The notes: generated by a model not told the origin, from the sequence alone. Positions 51,975 to 61,560 are shown, counted from the first letter of the stretch. The stretch is 64,000 bases of DNA from Haloactinospora alba (GCF_006717075.1 NZ_VFQC01000001.1:2713501-2777500); one strand, 5' to 3'. Translations and numbers: made by a program.

Positions 51975-52772
51975 TCAGTCCCGGGTGGTGATCCGGTTGC
52001 TCAGCTCACCGACGCTCTGCACGCTCACCGTCACCTCCTGGCCGGGGGTGACCTGGCCGACCCCGGCCGGGGTGCCCGTGAGGACGACGTCCCCGGGAAG
52101 CAACGTCATGAAGGAGCTGATGTAGGAGACCAGCGCGGGGATGTCGTGGATCAGCCGCGAGGTGCGGTCGTCCTGGCGCACCTCCCCGTCGACCATGGTG
52201 GTCAGCCGCAGGTCGGAGGCTTCCTCCACGCTCAGCCCCGTCTCGATCCAGGGGCCGATCGGGCAGAAGGAGTCGAACCCCTTCGCCCGGGTCCACTGTT
52301 TGTCCCGCTGCTGCAGGTCCCGTGCCGTCACGTCGTTGGCGCAGGTGTATCCGAAGACGACCTCCGAGACCCGCTCCCGCGGCACCTCGCGGCACAGCCT
52401 CCCGATGACGACGGCCAGCTCGCCCTCGTAGTCCACCCGCTGTGAGATCTCCGGGTGGAACACCGGGTCGTCCGGCCCGGCCACGGCGGTGGACGGTTTC
52501 AGGAAGACCGCGGGTTCTGCGGTATCCTCCCCGGTGAGTTCCGACATCTCGGTGACGTGGTCGGCATAGTTCTTGCCGATACAGACGACCTTGCTCGGCA
52601 GGACCGGGCTGAGCAACCGTACGTCCTCCAGCTTCGCCCGTTCCCCGGCGAGTTGCACCTGCCCCAGCAGCGGATGTCCGCTGAGGCGGGAAACGTACTG
52701 CTGCCCGGCGTCCTCGGTGTCGATCAGGCCGAAACCGACCTCGTCCCCGGACGAGAATCTCGCGATGCGCAC
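51975..52772 (-). CDS. Fumarylacetoacetate hydrolase family protein
   Basis: A 265-residue FAH-family enzyme: KVVCIGKNYADHVTEMSE, EPAVFLKPSTAV, VDYEGELAVVIGRLCREV (metal ligands E-x-E), FGYTCANDVTARDLQQRDKQWTRAKGFDSFCPIGPWI and TLLPGDVVLTGTPAGVG. It probably acts on a small acylpyruvate or a related dicarboxylate. A GTG start gives the family length. It is just upstream of gltX in the same orientation, an arrangement common in actinomycetes. Confidence 0.92.
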   Translation of the reverse strand: MRIARFSSGDEVGFGLIDTEDAGQQYVSRLSGHPLLGQVQLAGERAKLEDVRLLSPVLPSKVVCIGKNYADHVTEMSELTGEDTAEPAVFLKPSTAVAGPDDPVFHPEISQRVDYEGELAVVIGRLCREVPRERVSEVVFGYTCANDVTARDLQQRDKQWTRAKGFDSFCPIGPWIETGLSVEEASDLRLTTMVDGEVRQDDRTSRLIHDIPALVSYISSFMTLLPGDVVLTGTPAGVGQVTPGQEVTVSVQSVGELSNRITTRD

Positions 52773-52979
52773 GACTGCCCTACCTTCGGGAATGCACGGA
52801 TACGTCCCTCCCGACGTTACCGAGGGCACGACCTGGGCAGCACCGTTACGACAGCACACGCACACCACACTCCCGCCAGGGGGCGACACCCGACGCGTCC
52901 ATCCGGACACGTTGTGCGACAGGAGCGTACCATCGCTGCTCACCGAACCTGGCCGACACGAGGGAAGGAAGGCCACGCC

Positions 52980-53759
52980 GTGCCCGGACCCGCACCGCAG
53001 CGCCGCCGACGACACCACCGCCGTTTCGCCCCCGCGGCCGTACTCGGGTCCGCGGTCCTCGCGGCGGGAACCGGGCTCGTGCTGGTGAACACGGACTCGC
53101 CGGAGCCGGAGGGTGCCACCTCCGCTCCGCCGTCGGCGGACGCCAACGGCGGCAAGGACGCGGCCAGTCCGCCCGCCGGTGAGGGGTCCGAGCCTCCGGT
53201 GCTGCTGCGTTCGGAGACCTCGGAGGTCACCGAGGGCAGCGGCGACCTCGCCGTGGTCGAGGGCAGCGGCGAGCCTCCGGGAGAGGGGCCGTACACGGAC
53301 TACCTGGTCGAGGTGGAGGAGGGGCTGCCCGGTGACGCCGGGGACTTCGCCGACGCCGTGGAGACGATCCTCAGCCACGAGCGGAGCTGGGGCGGGAACC
53401 GGGGCGAGGACCGGATGCGGCGTGTGGACTCCGGACCCGCCGACGTGCGGGTGGCGCTCGCGGCACCCGACACGGTCGACGAGCTGTGCGCCCCGCTGCA
53501 GACCAACGGCGAGGTCTCCTGCGCCCAGGACGGGCGCGCCATCATCAACCAGAACCGGTGGGTCAGCGGCGTCGAGCACTTCAACGGGGACCTGGAGACG
53601 TACCGCACCTATGTGATCAACCACGAGGTGGGCCACACCCTGGGGTACGGCCACGTCGACTGCCCGGGCGAGGGAGAGCGCGCGCCGGTGATGCAGCAGC
53701 AGACGCTGGGTCTCGACGGGTGCGAACCCAACGGGTGGGTGAACCCCGAGGCCGGTTAG
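52980..53759 (+). CDS. DUF3152 secreted metalloprotease-like protein
   Basis: A 259-residue protein. A basic N terminus and hydrophobic stretch (AAVLGSAVLAAGTGLVLV, ~18-36) form a membrane anchor or signal. A Pro/Ser/Glu-rich linker is next, then DUF3152: VETILSHERSWGG, RVALAAPDTVDELCAPLQT, AIINQNRWVSG and the zinc motif YVINHEVGHTLGYGHVDCPG (HExxHxxGxxH). Catalytic residues are all present, so extracytoplasmic zinc protease activity is likely. A GTG start follows GGAAGGAAGG. Confidence 0.9.
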   Translation: MPGPAPQRRRRHHRRFAPAAVLGSAVLAAGTGLVLVNTDSPEPEGATSAPPSADANGGKDAASPPAGEGSEPPVLLRSETSEVTEGSGDLAVVEGSGEPPGEGPYTDYLVEVEEGLPGDAGDFADAVETILSHERSWGGNRGEDRMRRVDSGPADVRVALAAPDTVDELCAPLQTNGEVSCAQDGRAIINQNRWVSGVEHFNGDLETYRTYVINHEVGHTLGYGHVDCPGEGERAPVMQQQTLGLDGCEPNGWVNPEAG

Positions 53760-53967
53760 GGCCTGTTCCACCGCGTGTCGCCCGGCACCGCCCGGCCGCG
53801 TTCGCACCGGTCGGCAGAGGGTTCGCTGCGCCTTCCCTCCCGGCCGCGCACGACGGACAGCCTCCGGACACGGGGCCCGGTATACGGACACCGCCTCGGG
53901 ATTGCCGGGGCTCCCGGCGGGGTAGTGGGAGACGCCGCTGGACGTTTCCGGAGACCGGGGAGGACGC

Positions 53968-54432
53968 ATGCCTGGCTCACCATCCGAGGGCCGGAATCGA
54001 CGTGACGGGGCGTCCCGGCGGAGGCTGCTGGGAGCCGCCGGGTGCGCCGCCGTCGCCGGGGCGCTGGCGGGCTGCGCGAGAGGCGGGGACGGCGGGGGCG
54101 ACGGCGGGAACGGCGGGCCGTCCGGAACAGGGGAGCCCACCGGCGGCACGAACCTCGGCAGCACCGACGACATCCCCACCGGCGGGGGGCGCGTTTACAG
54201 CGGCGAGAACGTCGTCGTGACGCGTCCGGACTCGGGGACCTTCCGGGCGTTCTCCGCCACGTGCACCCACGAGGGGTGCACTGTCGGCGGGATCTCCGAC
54301 GGCACCATCAACTGTCCGTGCCACGGCAGCCGGTTCGCGCTGGACGACGCCGCCGTGGTCGCCGGCCCGGCGTCGGAGCCGCTCCCCGAACGCGAGGTCA
54401 CCGTGCACGACGGAGAGATCTGGGTGGACTGA
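53968..54432 (+). CDS. Rieske 2Fe-2S protein with Tat/lipoprotein signal
   Basis: A 154-residue protein. The signal contains ASRRRLLGAAG (twin Arg) and LAGC, a lipobox, so it is probably Tat-exported and lipid-anchored. After a Gly-rich linker, the Rieske motifs CTHEGC (Cys and His) and CPCHGS (Cys and His) bind the cluster. It is a short stand-alone Rieske protein, as in actinobacterial electron-transfer lipoproteins, and not the bc1 type. Partner unknown. Confidence 0.92.
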   Translation: MPGSPSEGRNRRDGASRRRLLGAAGCAAVAGALAGCARGGDGGGDGGNGGPSGTGEPTGGTNLGSTDDIPTGGGRVYSGENVVVTRPDSGTFRAFSATCTHEGCTVGGISDGTINCPCHGSRFALDDAAVVAGPASEPLPEREVTVHDGEIWVD

Positions 54433-54476
54433 CCGGTTGCCGCCGCCCGCACCCGCCGTACGGGCGGCGGCCGGTC

Positions 54477-56114
54477 TCACAGGTGGGGGTAGCCCTGGCG
54501 GAGCAGCCCGTAGGTGATCGCCTGTTCCAGGGCCACCCAGGACGCGTCGATGACGTTCTCGCCCACACCGACGGTGGTCCAGTCGCTGTTTCCGTCGCTG
54601 AACGTCACCAGGATGCGGGTGACGGCGTCCGTGCCGGAGGTCCCCTCCAGGATCCGGACCTTGTAGTCGGTGAGTTCCAGCGCGCCCAGCGCGGTGTAGA
54701 CCCCCTCCATGGCGCTGCGCAGTGCCCGGTCCAGGGCGTTGACGGGTCCGTTTCCCTCCTCGGTGGCGATCACCCGCTCGTCCTTGACGTAGAGCTTCAC
54801 GGTCGCCTCGCTGAGGGGTTCCCCGGCGGATTCCTGGCCGGGTGCCGCCGTGTCCGCGGCCCGCGCGTCAGTCGCCGGTGCGGAGCGGCGCTCGGACAGC
54901 ACCCGCCACGACTCCGCCCGGAAGTAGCGCACCGGGGAGCCGAGTTCCTCACGCAGCAGCAGTTCCAGGGAGGCGTCGGCGGCCTCGAAGCTGTATCCGG
55001 ACTGTTCCAGGGACTTCACGCGCTCGGCGACCCGCCCCAGCAGCGCGCGGTCACAGGACAGGTCGAAGCCGAGCTCGCTGGCTTTCAGCTCGATCGAGGC
55101 CCGCCCGGCCATGTCGGAGACGAGCATGCGCATGTCGTTCCCGACCCGGGAGGGGTCGGTGTGCTGGTAGAGGTCCGGGTCGACCTTGATGGCCGAGGCG
55201 TGCAGCCCGGCCTTGTGCGCGAACGCCGACACGCCCACGTAGGGCTGGTGGGTGGCCGGCGGGATGTTCACGAGCTCCGCGACGGCTTGGGAGACCCGGG
55301 TCATCTCCGCCAGGCACCCCTCGGGCACCACCCTGCGGTCGTACTTCAGCTCCAGGGCTCCCACCACGGAGAAGAGGTTGGCGTTGCCCACGCGTTCCCC
55401 GTAGCCGTTGGCGGTGCACTGCACGTGGGTGGCGCCGGCGTCGACCGCGGCGAGGGTGTTGGCGACGGCGCACCCGCTGTCGTCCTGGGCGTGGATGCCG
55501 AGCCGGGCGCCGGTGTCGTTGCCGACCTCGGTGACGACGCGGGTGATGTCGGCGGGCAGCATCCCGCCGTTGGTGTCGCACAGCACGACCGCGTCCGCTC
55601 CGGCCCCGGCGGCGGTGCGCACCACGCTGCGGGCGTGGTCGGGGTCGTGGTGGTAGCCGTCGAAGAAGTGTTCGCAGTCCAGGAACACGCGTTGTCCGTG
55701 CTCGCGCAGGTAGCGGATCGTGTCGGCGATCATCGCCAGGTTCTCCTCCGGCGTGGTGCGCAGGGCGCGTTCCACGTGGCGGCTGTCGCTCTTGGCGACC
55801 AGGGTCACCACCGGCGCCCCGGAGTCACGCAGGGCGGTGACCTGCGGGTCGTCGGCGGGAGCGACGTCGGAGCGCCGGGTGGCGCCGAAGGCGGTGAGGC
55901 GCGCGTGCGTCAGGGGGAGCTCGTCGGCGGCGCGGCGGAAGAACTCCGTGTCCTTGGGGTTGGATCCGGGCCATCCGCCCTCGATGAAGCCCACCCCGAC
56001 GTCGTCCAGCAGGCGCGCGATGGCCAGCTTGTCTGCGACGGTGAGGTTGATGCCCTCGCGTTGGGCACCGTCGCGCAGTGTCGTGTCGAAGACGTGGAAA
56101 CTGTCGTCTGGCAT
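54477..56114 (-). CDS. cimA: Citramalate synthase
   Basis: A 545-residue homocitrate-synthase-family enzyme: HVFDTTLRDGAQREGINLTVADKLAIARLLDDVGVGFIEGGWPGSNPKD at the N terminus, VLCDTNGGMLPADI, GIHAQDDSGCAVANTLAAVDAGATHVQCTANGYGER, FAHKAGLHASAIKV, and a C-terminal LeuA-type regulatory domain (VKLYVKDERVIATEEGNGPVNALDRALR). It condenses pyruvate and acetyl-CoA to citramalate for isoleucine. ATG 56114 is used; a Ile-codon leader peptide and terminator precede it (56171-56262). Confidence 0.92.
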   Translation of the reverse strand: MPDDSFHVFDTTLRDGAQREGINLTVADKLAIARLLDDVGVGFIEGGWPGSNPKDTEFFRRAADELPLTHARLTAFGATRRSDVAPADDPQVTALRDSGAPVVTLVAKSDSRHVERALRTTPEENLAMIADTIRYLREHGQRVFLDCEHFFDGYHHDPDHARSVVRTAAGAGADAVVLCDTNGGMLPADITRVVTEVGNDTGARLGIHAQDDSGCAVANTLAAVDAGATHVQCTANGYGERVGNANLFSVVGALELKYDRRVVPEGCLAEMTRVSQAVAELVNIPPATHQPYVGVSAFAHKAGLHASAIKVDPDLYQHTDPSRVGNDMRMLVSDMAGRASIELKASELGFDLSCDRALLGRVAERVKSLEQSGYSFEAADASLELLLREELGSPVRYFRAESWRVLSERRSAPATDARAADTAAPGQESAGEPLSEATVKLYVKDERVIATEEGNGPVNALDRALRSAMEGVYTALGALELTDYKVRILEGTSGTDAVTRILVTFSDGNSDWTTVGVGENVIDASWVALEQAITYGLLRQGYPHL

Positions 56115-56170
56115 GGGTGGAACTCCCCGGGTGGATGCGGTTCTCGTCGTGGCCGCCCTGCCGGTCCAAT

Positions 56171-56200
56171 AAAAAAGACCCCTCGTGGACACGAGAGGTC
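56171..56200 (-). terminator. Terminator of the cimA leader
   Basis: Stem GACCTCTCGTG/CACGAGGGGTC (one mismatch) followed by TTTTTT. Confidence 0.85.
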
Positions 56201-56220
56201 GGCGCGCTGGCGGGGTCCGT

Positions 56221-56262
56221 TCAGCCAGCGCGCCTCGTAATAATGATCAGTGGAGACGGCAC
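56221..56262 (-). CDS. Putative cimA leader peptide (MPSPLIIITRRAG)
   Basis: A 13-codon ORF starting at GTG: Met-Pro-Ser-Pro-Leu-Ile-Ile-Ile-Thr-Arg-Arg-Ala-Gly-stop, using ATC-ATT-ATT for the Ile run. It lies ~107 bp before cimA, just ahead of the hairpins. Actinobacterial branched-chain leader peptides commonly have such a short run of the regulated amino acid followed by Arg-Arg. The ribosome site is weak, so the start is not certain. Confidence 0.6.
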   Translation of the reverse strand: MPSPLIIITRRAG

Positions 56263-56365
56263 ATTGTTCAGTGTGCCACACGGAACCGGCTGGCCACTGC
56301 CCTACCCGTGGACTCGTCCGGATGGGCGGGCCGTTTCCCGTGGCCAGCCGGTCGGTGCTGTCGGC

Positions 56366-57811
56366 TCACTGTGCCGCGGTGTCGCTGGTGGCCTGGCGGT
56401 TCCGTTTCCTGCCGAACACCAGCATCCCGGTGAGTACCGCCGCGACCAGGAGGATCGCCATGACGACCAGCATCGGGTACGGCCCGAACTGGACGATCAA
56501 CGGGATGGCGGCCGCGGTGACCAGTCCGCCGCCGAAGAACGGTTCCAGCAGGAGCTGTTTGTAACCGAACGCGGGGTAGGCGGGGGTGCGCAGTTCCGGG
56601 TCGGCGACGCGCATCAGGATCAGGCCGGTCGCGGTGACGCCCATCGACTGGCCGAAGTCGCCGATACCGCGCTCGAACCAGTAGTCCGGGAGCATGCGGG
56701 GGGCGAGCAGCACGAAGGCGCTGATACACCACACCACGCCGAGCACGGTCAGCAGCAGGAACGGGACGATGTTGGCCGCGATGACCTGCAGGGAGAGCGA
56801 CCCCAGGGCGGAGATCACCAGCATGTCCAGGGAGAAGCCCTGGATGCGTTCCACCATCTGCCGGTCGACGATCTCTCGCTTGTCGAACCGGTCGATGAGG
56901 AGCTGGAGGATGATGCCGCCGATCATGGCCAGGGGGAACAGGGGAACGTAGGCGAACAGTTCCAGCTGGTCGGCCCACAGCCAGGACTCCAGGTACTGCA
57001 GCGCCCAGAGGATGAGCTGGCCGATGAGCACGGCGATCGCGAGCACCCCGAAGTGCAGTGCGAGCGGTTCCACGGAGGAGGGGTGCACGGTCAGGGTCGC
57101 GGCGGCGCGCCGGTTCTCCTTCTCCACCAGGCCCATCTGCTCCGAGACCGAGGGGGAGGACCCGGCGCGGAGCTGGGTGCTCTTACCGCTGCGTACGCCC
57201 CAGTTGATCAGGATGATCCCGGCGATGATGCCGGTGAGCAGGCCGATGGTGGCCATGCCGAGGGCGAGGTCCTGGCCTTCGGGGAAGCCCACCTCCTCGA
57301 AGGTGTTCCCCAGGCCGCCGGCCGTGCCGTGGCCGCCCTCGAATCCGATCTCGATGAGCGCGCCGGTCAGTGGGGGCAGGCCGAAGACGGGGCCCAGGAC
57401 GAGGATGGCGAGCAGCAGGCCCAGGACGTACTGTCCGGCGCTGAGCGTGAAACCGAACGCGACCTGGGGGCCGGCGAGCCGTCCCGCTTCCCGTGGTTTG
57501 GGGATGCGTTTGCCCAGGAACATGCCGGCGAAGATGACCGAGATCAACAGGCCGGGAAGCGCACCCCAGACTTCCAGGATGTCCGCGCCGAAGAGGCCGT
57601 TCTCCGCGAGGGGCTCCGCCCAGTCGGCACCGGTCAGGCCCACCAGGCTGCCCAGGATGTCGGGCCCGAGGAGGAGGGCGATGCCGCCGCCGATGATGGA
57701 GCTGGGGAGGAAGAGGCGTTGGGTCAGTTTCCACTTGACTCGCACGAGCTTGGCGATCAGCAATAGTACGCCGAGAAGCAGCAGCGAGAAACCGATGATT
57801 TCAGGGGACAA
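56366..57811 (-). CDS. Sodium/glutamate symporter family protein (GltS-like)
   Basis: A 481-residue polytopic protein with about ten membrane segments. GltS-type motifs are LFLPSSIIGGGIALLLGP, a re-entrant FEGGHGTAGGLGNTFEEVGFPEGQDLALGMATIGLLTGIIAGI, and FGQSMGVTATGLILMRVADPE in the second half, matching the two inverted repeats of the family. It probably imports glutamate or a related acid with Na+. A central cytoplasmic loop (~205-245) is longer than in E. coli GltS. Confidence 0.88.
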   Translation of the reverse strand: MSPEIIGFSLLLLGVLLLIAKLVRVKWKLTQRLFLPSSIIGGGIALLLGPDILGSLVGLTGADWAEPLAENGLFGADILEVWGALPGLLISVIFAGMFLGKRIPKPREAGRLAGPQVAFGFTLSAGQYVLGLLLAILVLGPVFGLPPLTGALIEIGFEGGHGTAGGLGNTFEEVGFPEGQDLALGMATIGLLTGIIAGIILINWGVRSGKSTQLRAGSSPSVSEQMGLVEKENRRAAATLTVHPSSVEPLALHFGVLAIAVLIGQLILWALQYLESWLWADQLELFAYVPLFPLAMIGGIILQLLIDRFDKREIVDRQMVERIQGFSLDMLVISALGSLSLQVIAANIVPFLLLTVLGVVWCISAFVLLAPRMLPDYWFERGIGDFGQSMGVTATGLILMRVADPELRTPAYPAFGYKQLLLEPFFGGGLVTAAAIPLIVQFGPYPMLVVMAILLVAAVLTGMLVFGRKRNRQATSDTAAQ

Positions 57812-58054
57812 TGACTACCTTTCCACCGAACGGAGCGCCATCGGGCCAGCGCGTGCCGCACGGCCCCCGGGCGCCTTTGACCGGAGTGAGCTACATCGCA
57901 GCCTGCCTGCAGCGGCATCCTAGTCGCTGTGCGAACCTGAGAAGAACGTTCGAAAAGCGAAAAATGTCCAATCAAGGGATACTGAACAGGGGTAAGTGAC
58001 ATATGCCACTACCGGTCCCTCGACATTATTGGTTCGCCCCCGGGGCGGTCGCGC

Positions 58055-58093
58055 ACCGTTCCGGGCCGTGTCCCCTCACCGGCCCGGAACGGT
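58055..58093 (-). terminator. Hairpin after aldehyde dehydrogenase gene
   Basis: Perfect 13-bp arms ACCGTTCCGGGCC (58055-58067) and GGCCCGGAACGGT (58081-58093), directly 3' of the dehydrogenase stop on the minus strand. Confidence 0.75.
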
Positions 58094-58097
58094 CGTC

Positions 58098-59522
58098 TCA
58101 CAGCTGCACGCCGGTCAGTACCATCGTCCGCTCGTAGGTGAGGTCCTCCATCGCCGGACGCACCCCCTCCTTGCCCACACCGGACTTCTTCACCCCGCCG
58201 TAGGGCATCTGGTCCGCTCGGTAGGAGGGCACGTCACCGATGATCACACCTCCCACCTCGAGCTCCCGGTGCGCCCGGAACGCCACCTGGATGTCAGGGG
58301 TGAACACGCCCGCCTGCAGCCCGTAGTCGCTGTTGTTGACCTCGGCGAAGGCCTCGTCCACCCCGCTGACCCGGCGCACCGCCAGCACCGGGCCGAAGGC
58401 CTCCTCCCGCACCACGGCGGAGTCCGCGGGAGCGTCCGTGAGCACCGCCGGTGTGACGGAACCGCCCTCCCGTTCCCCGCCGGTGAGAAGACGGGCGCCG
58501 CCCCGCACGGCGTCCTCGATCCAGCCGGCCACCCGGGCGGCGGCGCCCTCGTCGATCAACGGCCCCACCTCGGTGGCGGGGTCGCGCGGGTCACCGGTGG
58601 GAAGCTCGGCGACCCGTTCCACCAGACGTTCGACGAACTCGTCGTGGACCTCGTCGGCGACGATCACCCGCTGCACGCCAATGCAGACCTGGCCCGCCTG
58701 GTTGTTCCCGAACAGGGCCACCCGGCGCGCCGCCCAGTCCAGGTCGGCCCCCGGAAGCACCACCGCGGCGGCGTTCCCGCCGAGCTCCAGCGTGACGTGC
58801 TTGTGCGGCGCCATCCGCTGCAGCTGCCAACCGAACTGCCCACCGGTGAACGAGACGACCGGCAGGCGCGGGTCGGTGATGAGCGGCTCCGCCCGCTCGT
58901 TGGGCATCGGCAGCACCGACACCATCCCGCGCGGGAGATCGGTCTCGGCGAGGATCTCCCCCAGCACGAGCGCGGTGAGCGGGGTCGCGGGAGCGGGTTT
59001 GAGCACGATGGGAGCGCCGACCGCGATCGCCGGGGCGACCTTGTGCGCCACGAGGTTCAGCGGGAAGTTGAACGGGGACATGCCCAGCACGGGCCCCTTG
59101 GGGACGCGGCGGATCATCGCCACCCGCCCCGTACCTCCCGGGTCGGTGTCCAGACGCTGCATCTCCCCGCTGTCCCGCCGGGCTTCCTCAGCGGCCAGCC
59201 GGAACACCGACACCGCGCGGCCGACCTCTCCTCGCGCCCACTTCACGGGTTTGCCGCTCTCCGCCGTGATGAGCGCGGCGATCTCCTCGGTGCGTTCGGT
59301 GAGCCGCCGCGAGACGTGCGCGAGCGCCTCGGCCCGCGCGTGGGCCGGCAGGGCAGCGGCCGTGGCGGCGACCGAGTCCGCCGCCGCCACCGCCTCCTCG
59401 ATCTGCGCGGCGGAGGGGACCGCCGCGGTACCCACGTTCCCGCCGGTGTAGGGGTCGGTCACTGTGATTTCCGTGTCGCCGGTGGCAGCAGCCCCGGCCA
59501 GCCAAAACGGGCGCGTATCCAT
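58098..59522 (-). CDS. Aldehyde dehydrogenase family protein
   Basis: A 474-residue NAD(P)-dependent dehydrogenase: GPVLGMSPFNFPLNLVAHKVAPAIAVGAPIVLKPAPATPL, VSFTGGQFGWQLQRMAP, VTLELGGNAAAVVLPGAD (catalytic Glu) and FGNNQAGQVCIGVQRVIV (catalytic Cys), EEAFGPVLAVRR, and PYGGVKKSGVGKEGVRPAMEDLT at the C terminus. The ATG at 59522 fits the family length. The substrate is unassigned. It is on its own strand between GltS and the divergent carboxypeptidase gene. Confidence 0.92.
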   Translation of the reverse strand: MDTRPFWLAGAAATGDTEITVTDPYTGGNVGTAAVPSAAQIEEAVAAADSVAATAAALPAHARAEALAHVSRRLTERTEEIAALITAESGKPVKWARGEVGRAVSVFRLAAEEARRDSGEMQRLDTDPGGTGRVAMIRRVPKGPVLGMSPFNFPLNLVAHKVAPAIAVGAPIVLKPAPATPLTALVLGEILAETDLPRGMVSVLPMPNERAEPLITDPRLPVVSFTGGQFGWQLQRMAPHKHVTLELGGNAAAVVLPGADLDWAARRVALFGNNQAGQVCIGVQRVIVADEVHDEFVERLVERVAELPTGDPRDPATEVGPLIDEGAAARVAGWIEDAVRGGARLLTGGEREGGSVTPAVLTDAPADSAVVREEAFGPVLAVRRVSGVDEAFAEVNNSDYGLQAGVFTPDIQVAFRAHRELEVGGVIIGDVPSYRADQMPYGGVKKSGVGKEGVRPAMEDLTYERTMVLTGVQL

Positions 59523-59775
59523 ACCGGGAACCGTAAACCCCCGCCCCCTCCCCTCGTTGTCCACGAAGGTGAACAACCCTACGCAGATACTCCTTATTGG
59601 AGATACCCGTGCGCAGGGACCGGCGACCCCCGCACAACCCCGGCGGTGGCGGGAAGGGGTGTCGGGCCGCGCGGACAACGGGAATAGCCGGTACGGACAT
59701 GTCCTGCTACCTTCCGGAACCAGAACCTGTGGCCCCGATCACATCCCAGCCCCGAGTGCGCAGGAAGGCCACCGC

Positions 59776-61362
59776 ATGCCGGACCACCCCCGCCCCCGCA
59801 CGATCGCACTGCCGGTGATCACCGCAGCCGCCCTCCTCACCGCCTCCGCCTCACCCGCCGCGGCCGCGACCGGGACCGCCGACGGCGTCACCGACCTCCG
59901 CTCCGACCTCGACGCCATCCTGGAGGACCCCGCTCTGGAAGAGGCGGTGTCGGGGGTCGTCGTACGCAGCCTCCGCGAGGACGACACCCTCTACCAGCGC
60001 CGCTCCGGCAAACCCCTCACCCCCGCCTCCAACACCAAACTCCTCACCTCGGCCGCAGCCATGGAGGTACTGGGTCCCGACCACACGTTCGACACCACGG
60101 TCACCGCTGAGCGCTCCCCCGACGACGGTCTGGTCAGGGGCGACATCCACCTCGTCGGCACCGGGGACCCCAGCCTCACCCGCGAGGCGTTCGCCGACCT
60201 CGCCTCCGACGTGGCCGACAGTGGCGTGACCGAGGTGAGCGGCGACCTCGTCGCCGACGACACGTGGTTCGACTCCCGCCGCCTCGCACCCGACTGGGAG
60301 GCCGCGGACGAGCCCTACTACTACGCCGCCCAGATCTCCGCGCTGACCGTGGCCGCCAACGACGACCTGGACACCGGCGTCGTCACCGCCACCGCCTCTC
60401 CCGGACCCGCCGAAGGCACACCGGTGGAGGTCGAGCTCGCCCCGCACACCCGGAACCTGACGTTGCGCAACACCGCCCGGACCGGGCCGCCCAGCGGGGA
60501 CCGCTCGCTGGACATCACCCGCCCCTCCGGCGGTAACACGTTCACCGCCTCCGGGGAGCTCCCGGCCGGCGGCGACAGGTTCTCCACCCTGCGTACCGTG
60601 CACGAACCCACCGAGCACGCCGCCCACCTGTTCGCCGAGGAGCTGGAACGGGAGGGGGTCACGGTGGACGGCGGCGTCGAGCGCGGCACCCGACCCGCCG
60701 AAACCACCGAACTCGCCCAGCGCGAGTCCGCACCGCTGCGGGAGCTGCTCACCCCGTTCCTCAAGCTCTCCAACAACGGACACGCCGAGATCCTGACCAA
60801 GACGATGGGGCGCGAGGCCGCCGGGGAGGGAAGCTGGGAGGCGGGCCTTCCCGTGATCGAGTCCGCGCTGTGGCGCCTCGGCGTCCCGCCCTCGGGAGTG
60901 AAGCTGCACGACGGCTCGGGCCTGTCCCGCACCAACAGACTCCCCGCCGCCACGACGGTCCACCTGCTCGAGGAACTGCGCGAGGAGCCCTGGTTCGACA
61001 CGTGGCGGGAGGCCCTCCCCCTCGCCGGGGACAACGACCGTATGACGGGTGGAACCCTCACCAACCGGATGCGCGACACTCCCGCCGCGGGAAACGTGCG
61101 GGCCAAAACCGGTACCCTGACCGGGGTAAGCGCGTTGTCGGGTTACGTGACCGGCGCTGACGGCGAACCGCTGGTGTTCGCGGTCCTCAACAACCAGGTC
61201 CCGTCCTCCGCGGCGCGGGACGCCCAGGACGCCATCGCGGTACGGCTGGCCACGTTCACCCGCGACGAACCCACCCCGGGTCCGGACACGGCGAGCGAAC
61301 GCGCACCCGTCCCCCGGCAGCCGCAGGACGGGCTGGAATGCACCTGGGCAGGAACCTGTTAG
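59776..61362 (+). CDS. dacB: D-alanyl-D-alanine carboxypeptidase/endopeptidase (PBP4, S13 family)
   Basis: A 528-residue S13-family penicillin-binding protein. It has a signal peptide (ALPVITAAALLTASASPAAAA). Active-site motifs are PASNTKLLTSAAAM (SxxK at ~85-88), LKLSNNGHAEIL (SxN at ~331) and VRAKTGTLTGVSALSGYV (KTG at ~444). It trims peptidoglycan stem peptides outside the membrane. Its DSG motif (KLHDGSGLSRTNR) is also normal. The stop codon lies inside a very strong hairpin. Confidence 0.93.
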   Translation: MPDHPRPRTIALPVITAAALLTASASPAAAATGTADGVTDLRSDLDAILEDPALEEAVSGVVVRSLREDDTLYQRRSGKPLTPASNTKLLTSAAAMEVLGPDHTFDTTVTAERSPDDGLVRGDIHLVGTGDPSLTREAFADLASDVADSGVTEVSGDLVADDTWFDSRRLAPDWEAADEPYYYAAQISALTVAANDDLDTGVVTATASPGPAEGTPVEVELAPHTRNLTLRNTARTGPPSGDRSLDITRPSGGNTFTASGELPAGGDRFSTLRTVHEPTEHAAHLFAEELEREGVTVDGGVERGTRPAETTELAQRESAPLRELLTPFLKLSNNGHAEILTKTMGREAAGEGSWEAGLPVIESALWRLGVPPSGVKLHDGSGLSRTNRLPAATTVHLLEELREEPWFDTWREALPLAGDNDRMTGGTLTNRMRDTPAAGNVRAKTGTLTGVSALSGYVTGADGEPLVFAVLNNQVPSSAARDAQDAIAVRLATFTRDEPTPGPDTASERAPVPRQPQDGLECTWAGTC

Positions 61363-61400
61363 GTCCTGTTCGGCGGGCGCTGCCCGCCGAACAGGACCTA
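61360..61400 (+). terminator. 19-bp perfect hairpin at the dacB stop codon
   Basis: Perfect arms TAGGTCCTGTTCGGCGGGC (61360-61378) and GCCCGCCGAACAGGACCTA (61382-61400) with a 3-base loop; the first TAG is the dacB stop. No U-tract. An 18-base part is identical to 28139-28156. Confidence 0.75.
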
Positions 61401-61560
61401 CCGCGAGGGACCGGGAGGACGGTGAGCGCGACCCGGCGTCCGAGGCGGGACCGGCGCCGCGGCGGCCGCCGGGGTGCGGTCTTGCCGTGGGCGGGCCGCG
61501 GCCATCGTCCCCCACCGCCGCCGGCCCCTCCGCGGGCTCGCCGCGAACTGGAGAGCAGGA

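Larger units (their letters stand above)
56171..56262 (-). promoter_or_regulatory. Isoleucine attenuator upstream of cimA
   Basis: In order on the minus strand: a leader peptide ORF with three Ile codons in a row; a hairpin GGCGCGCTGGC/GCCAGCGCGCC (56224-56234, 56201-56211) overlapping its end; then a terminator with T6. A GACCCC stretch in the first loop can pair with GGGGTC of the terminator, a possible antiterminator. This is the layout of ribosome-mediated attenuation. Confidence 0.75.
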
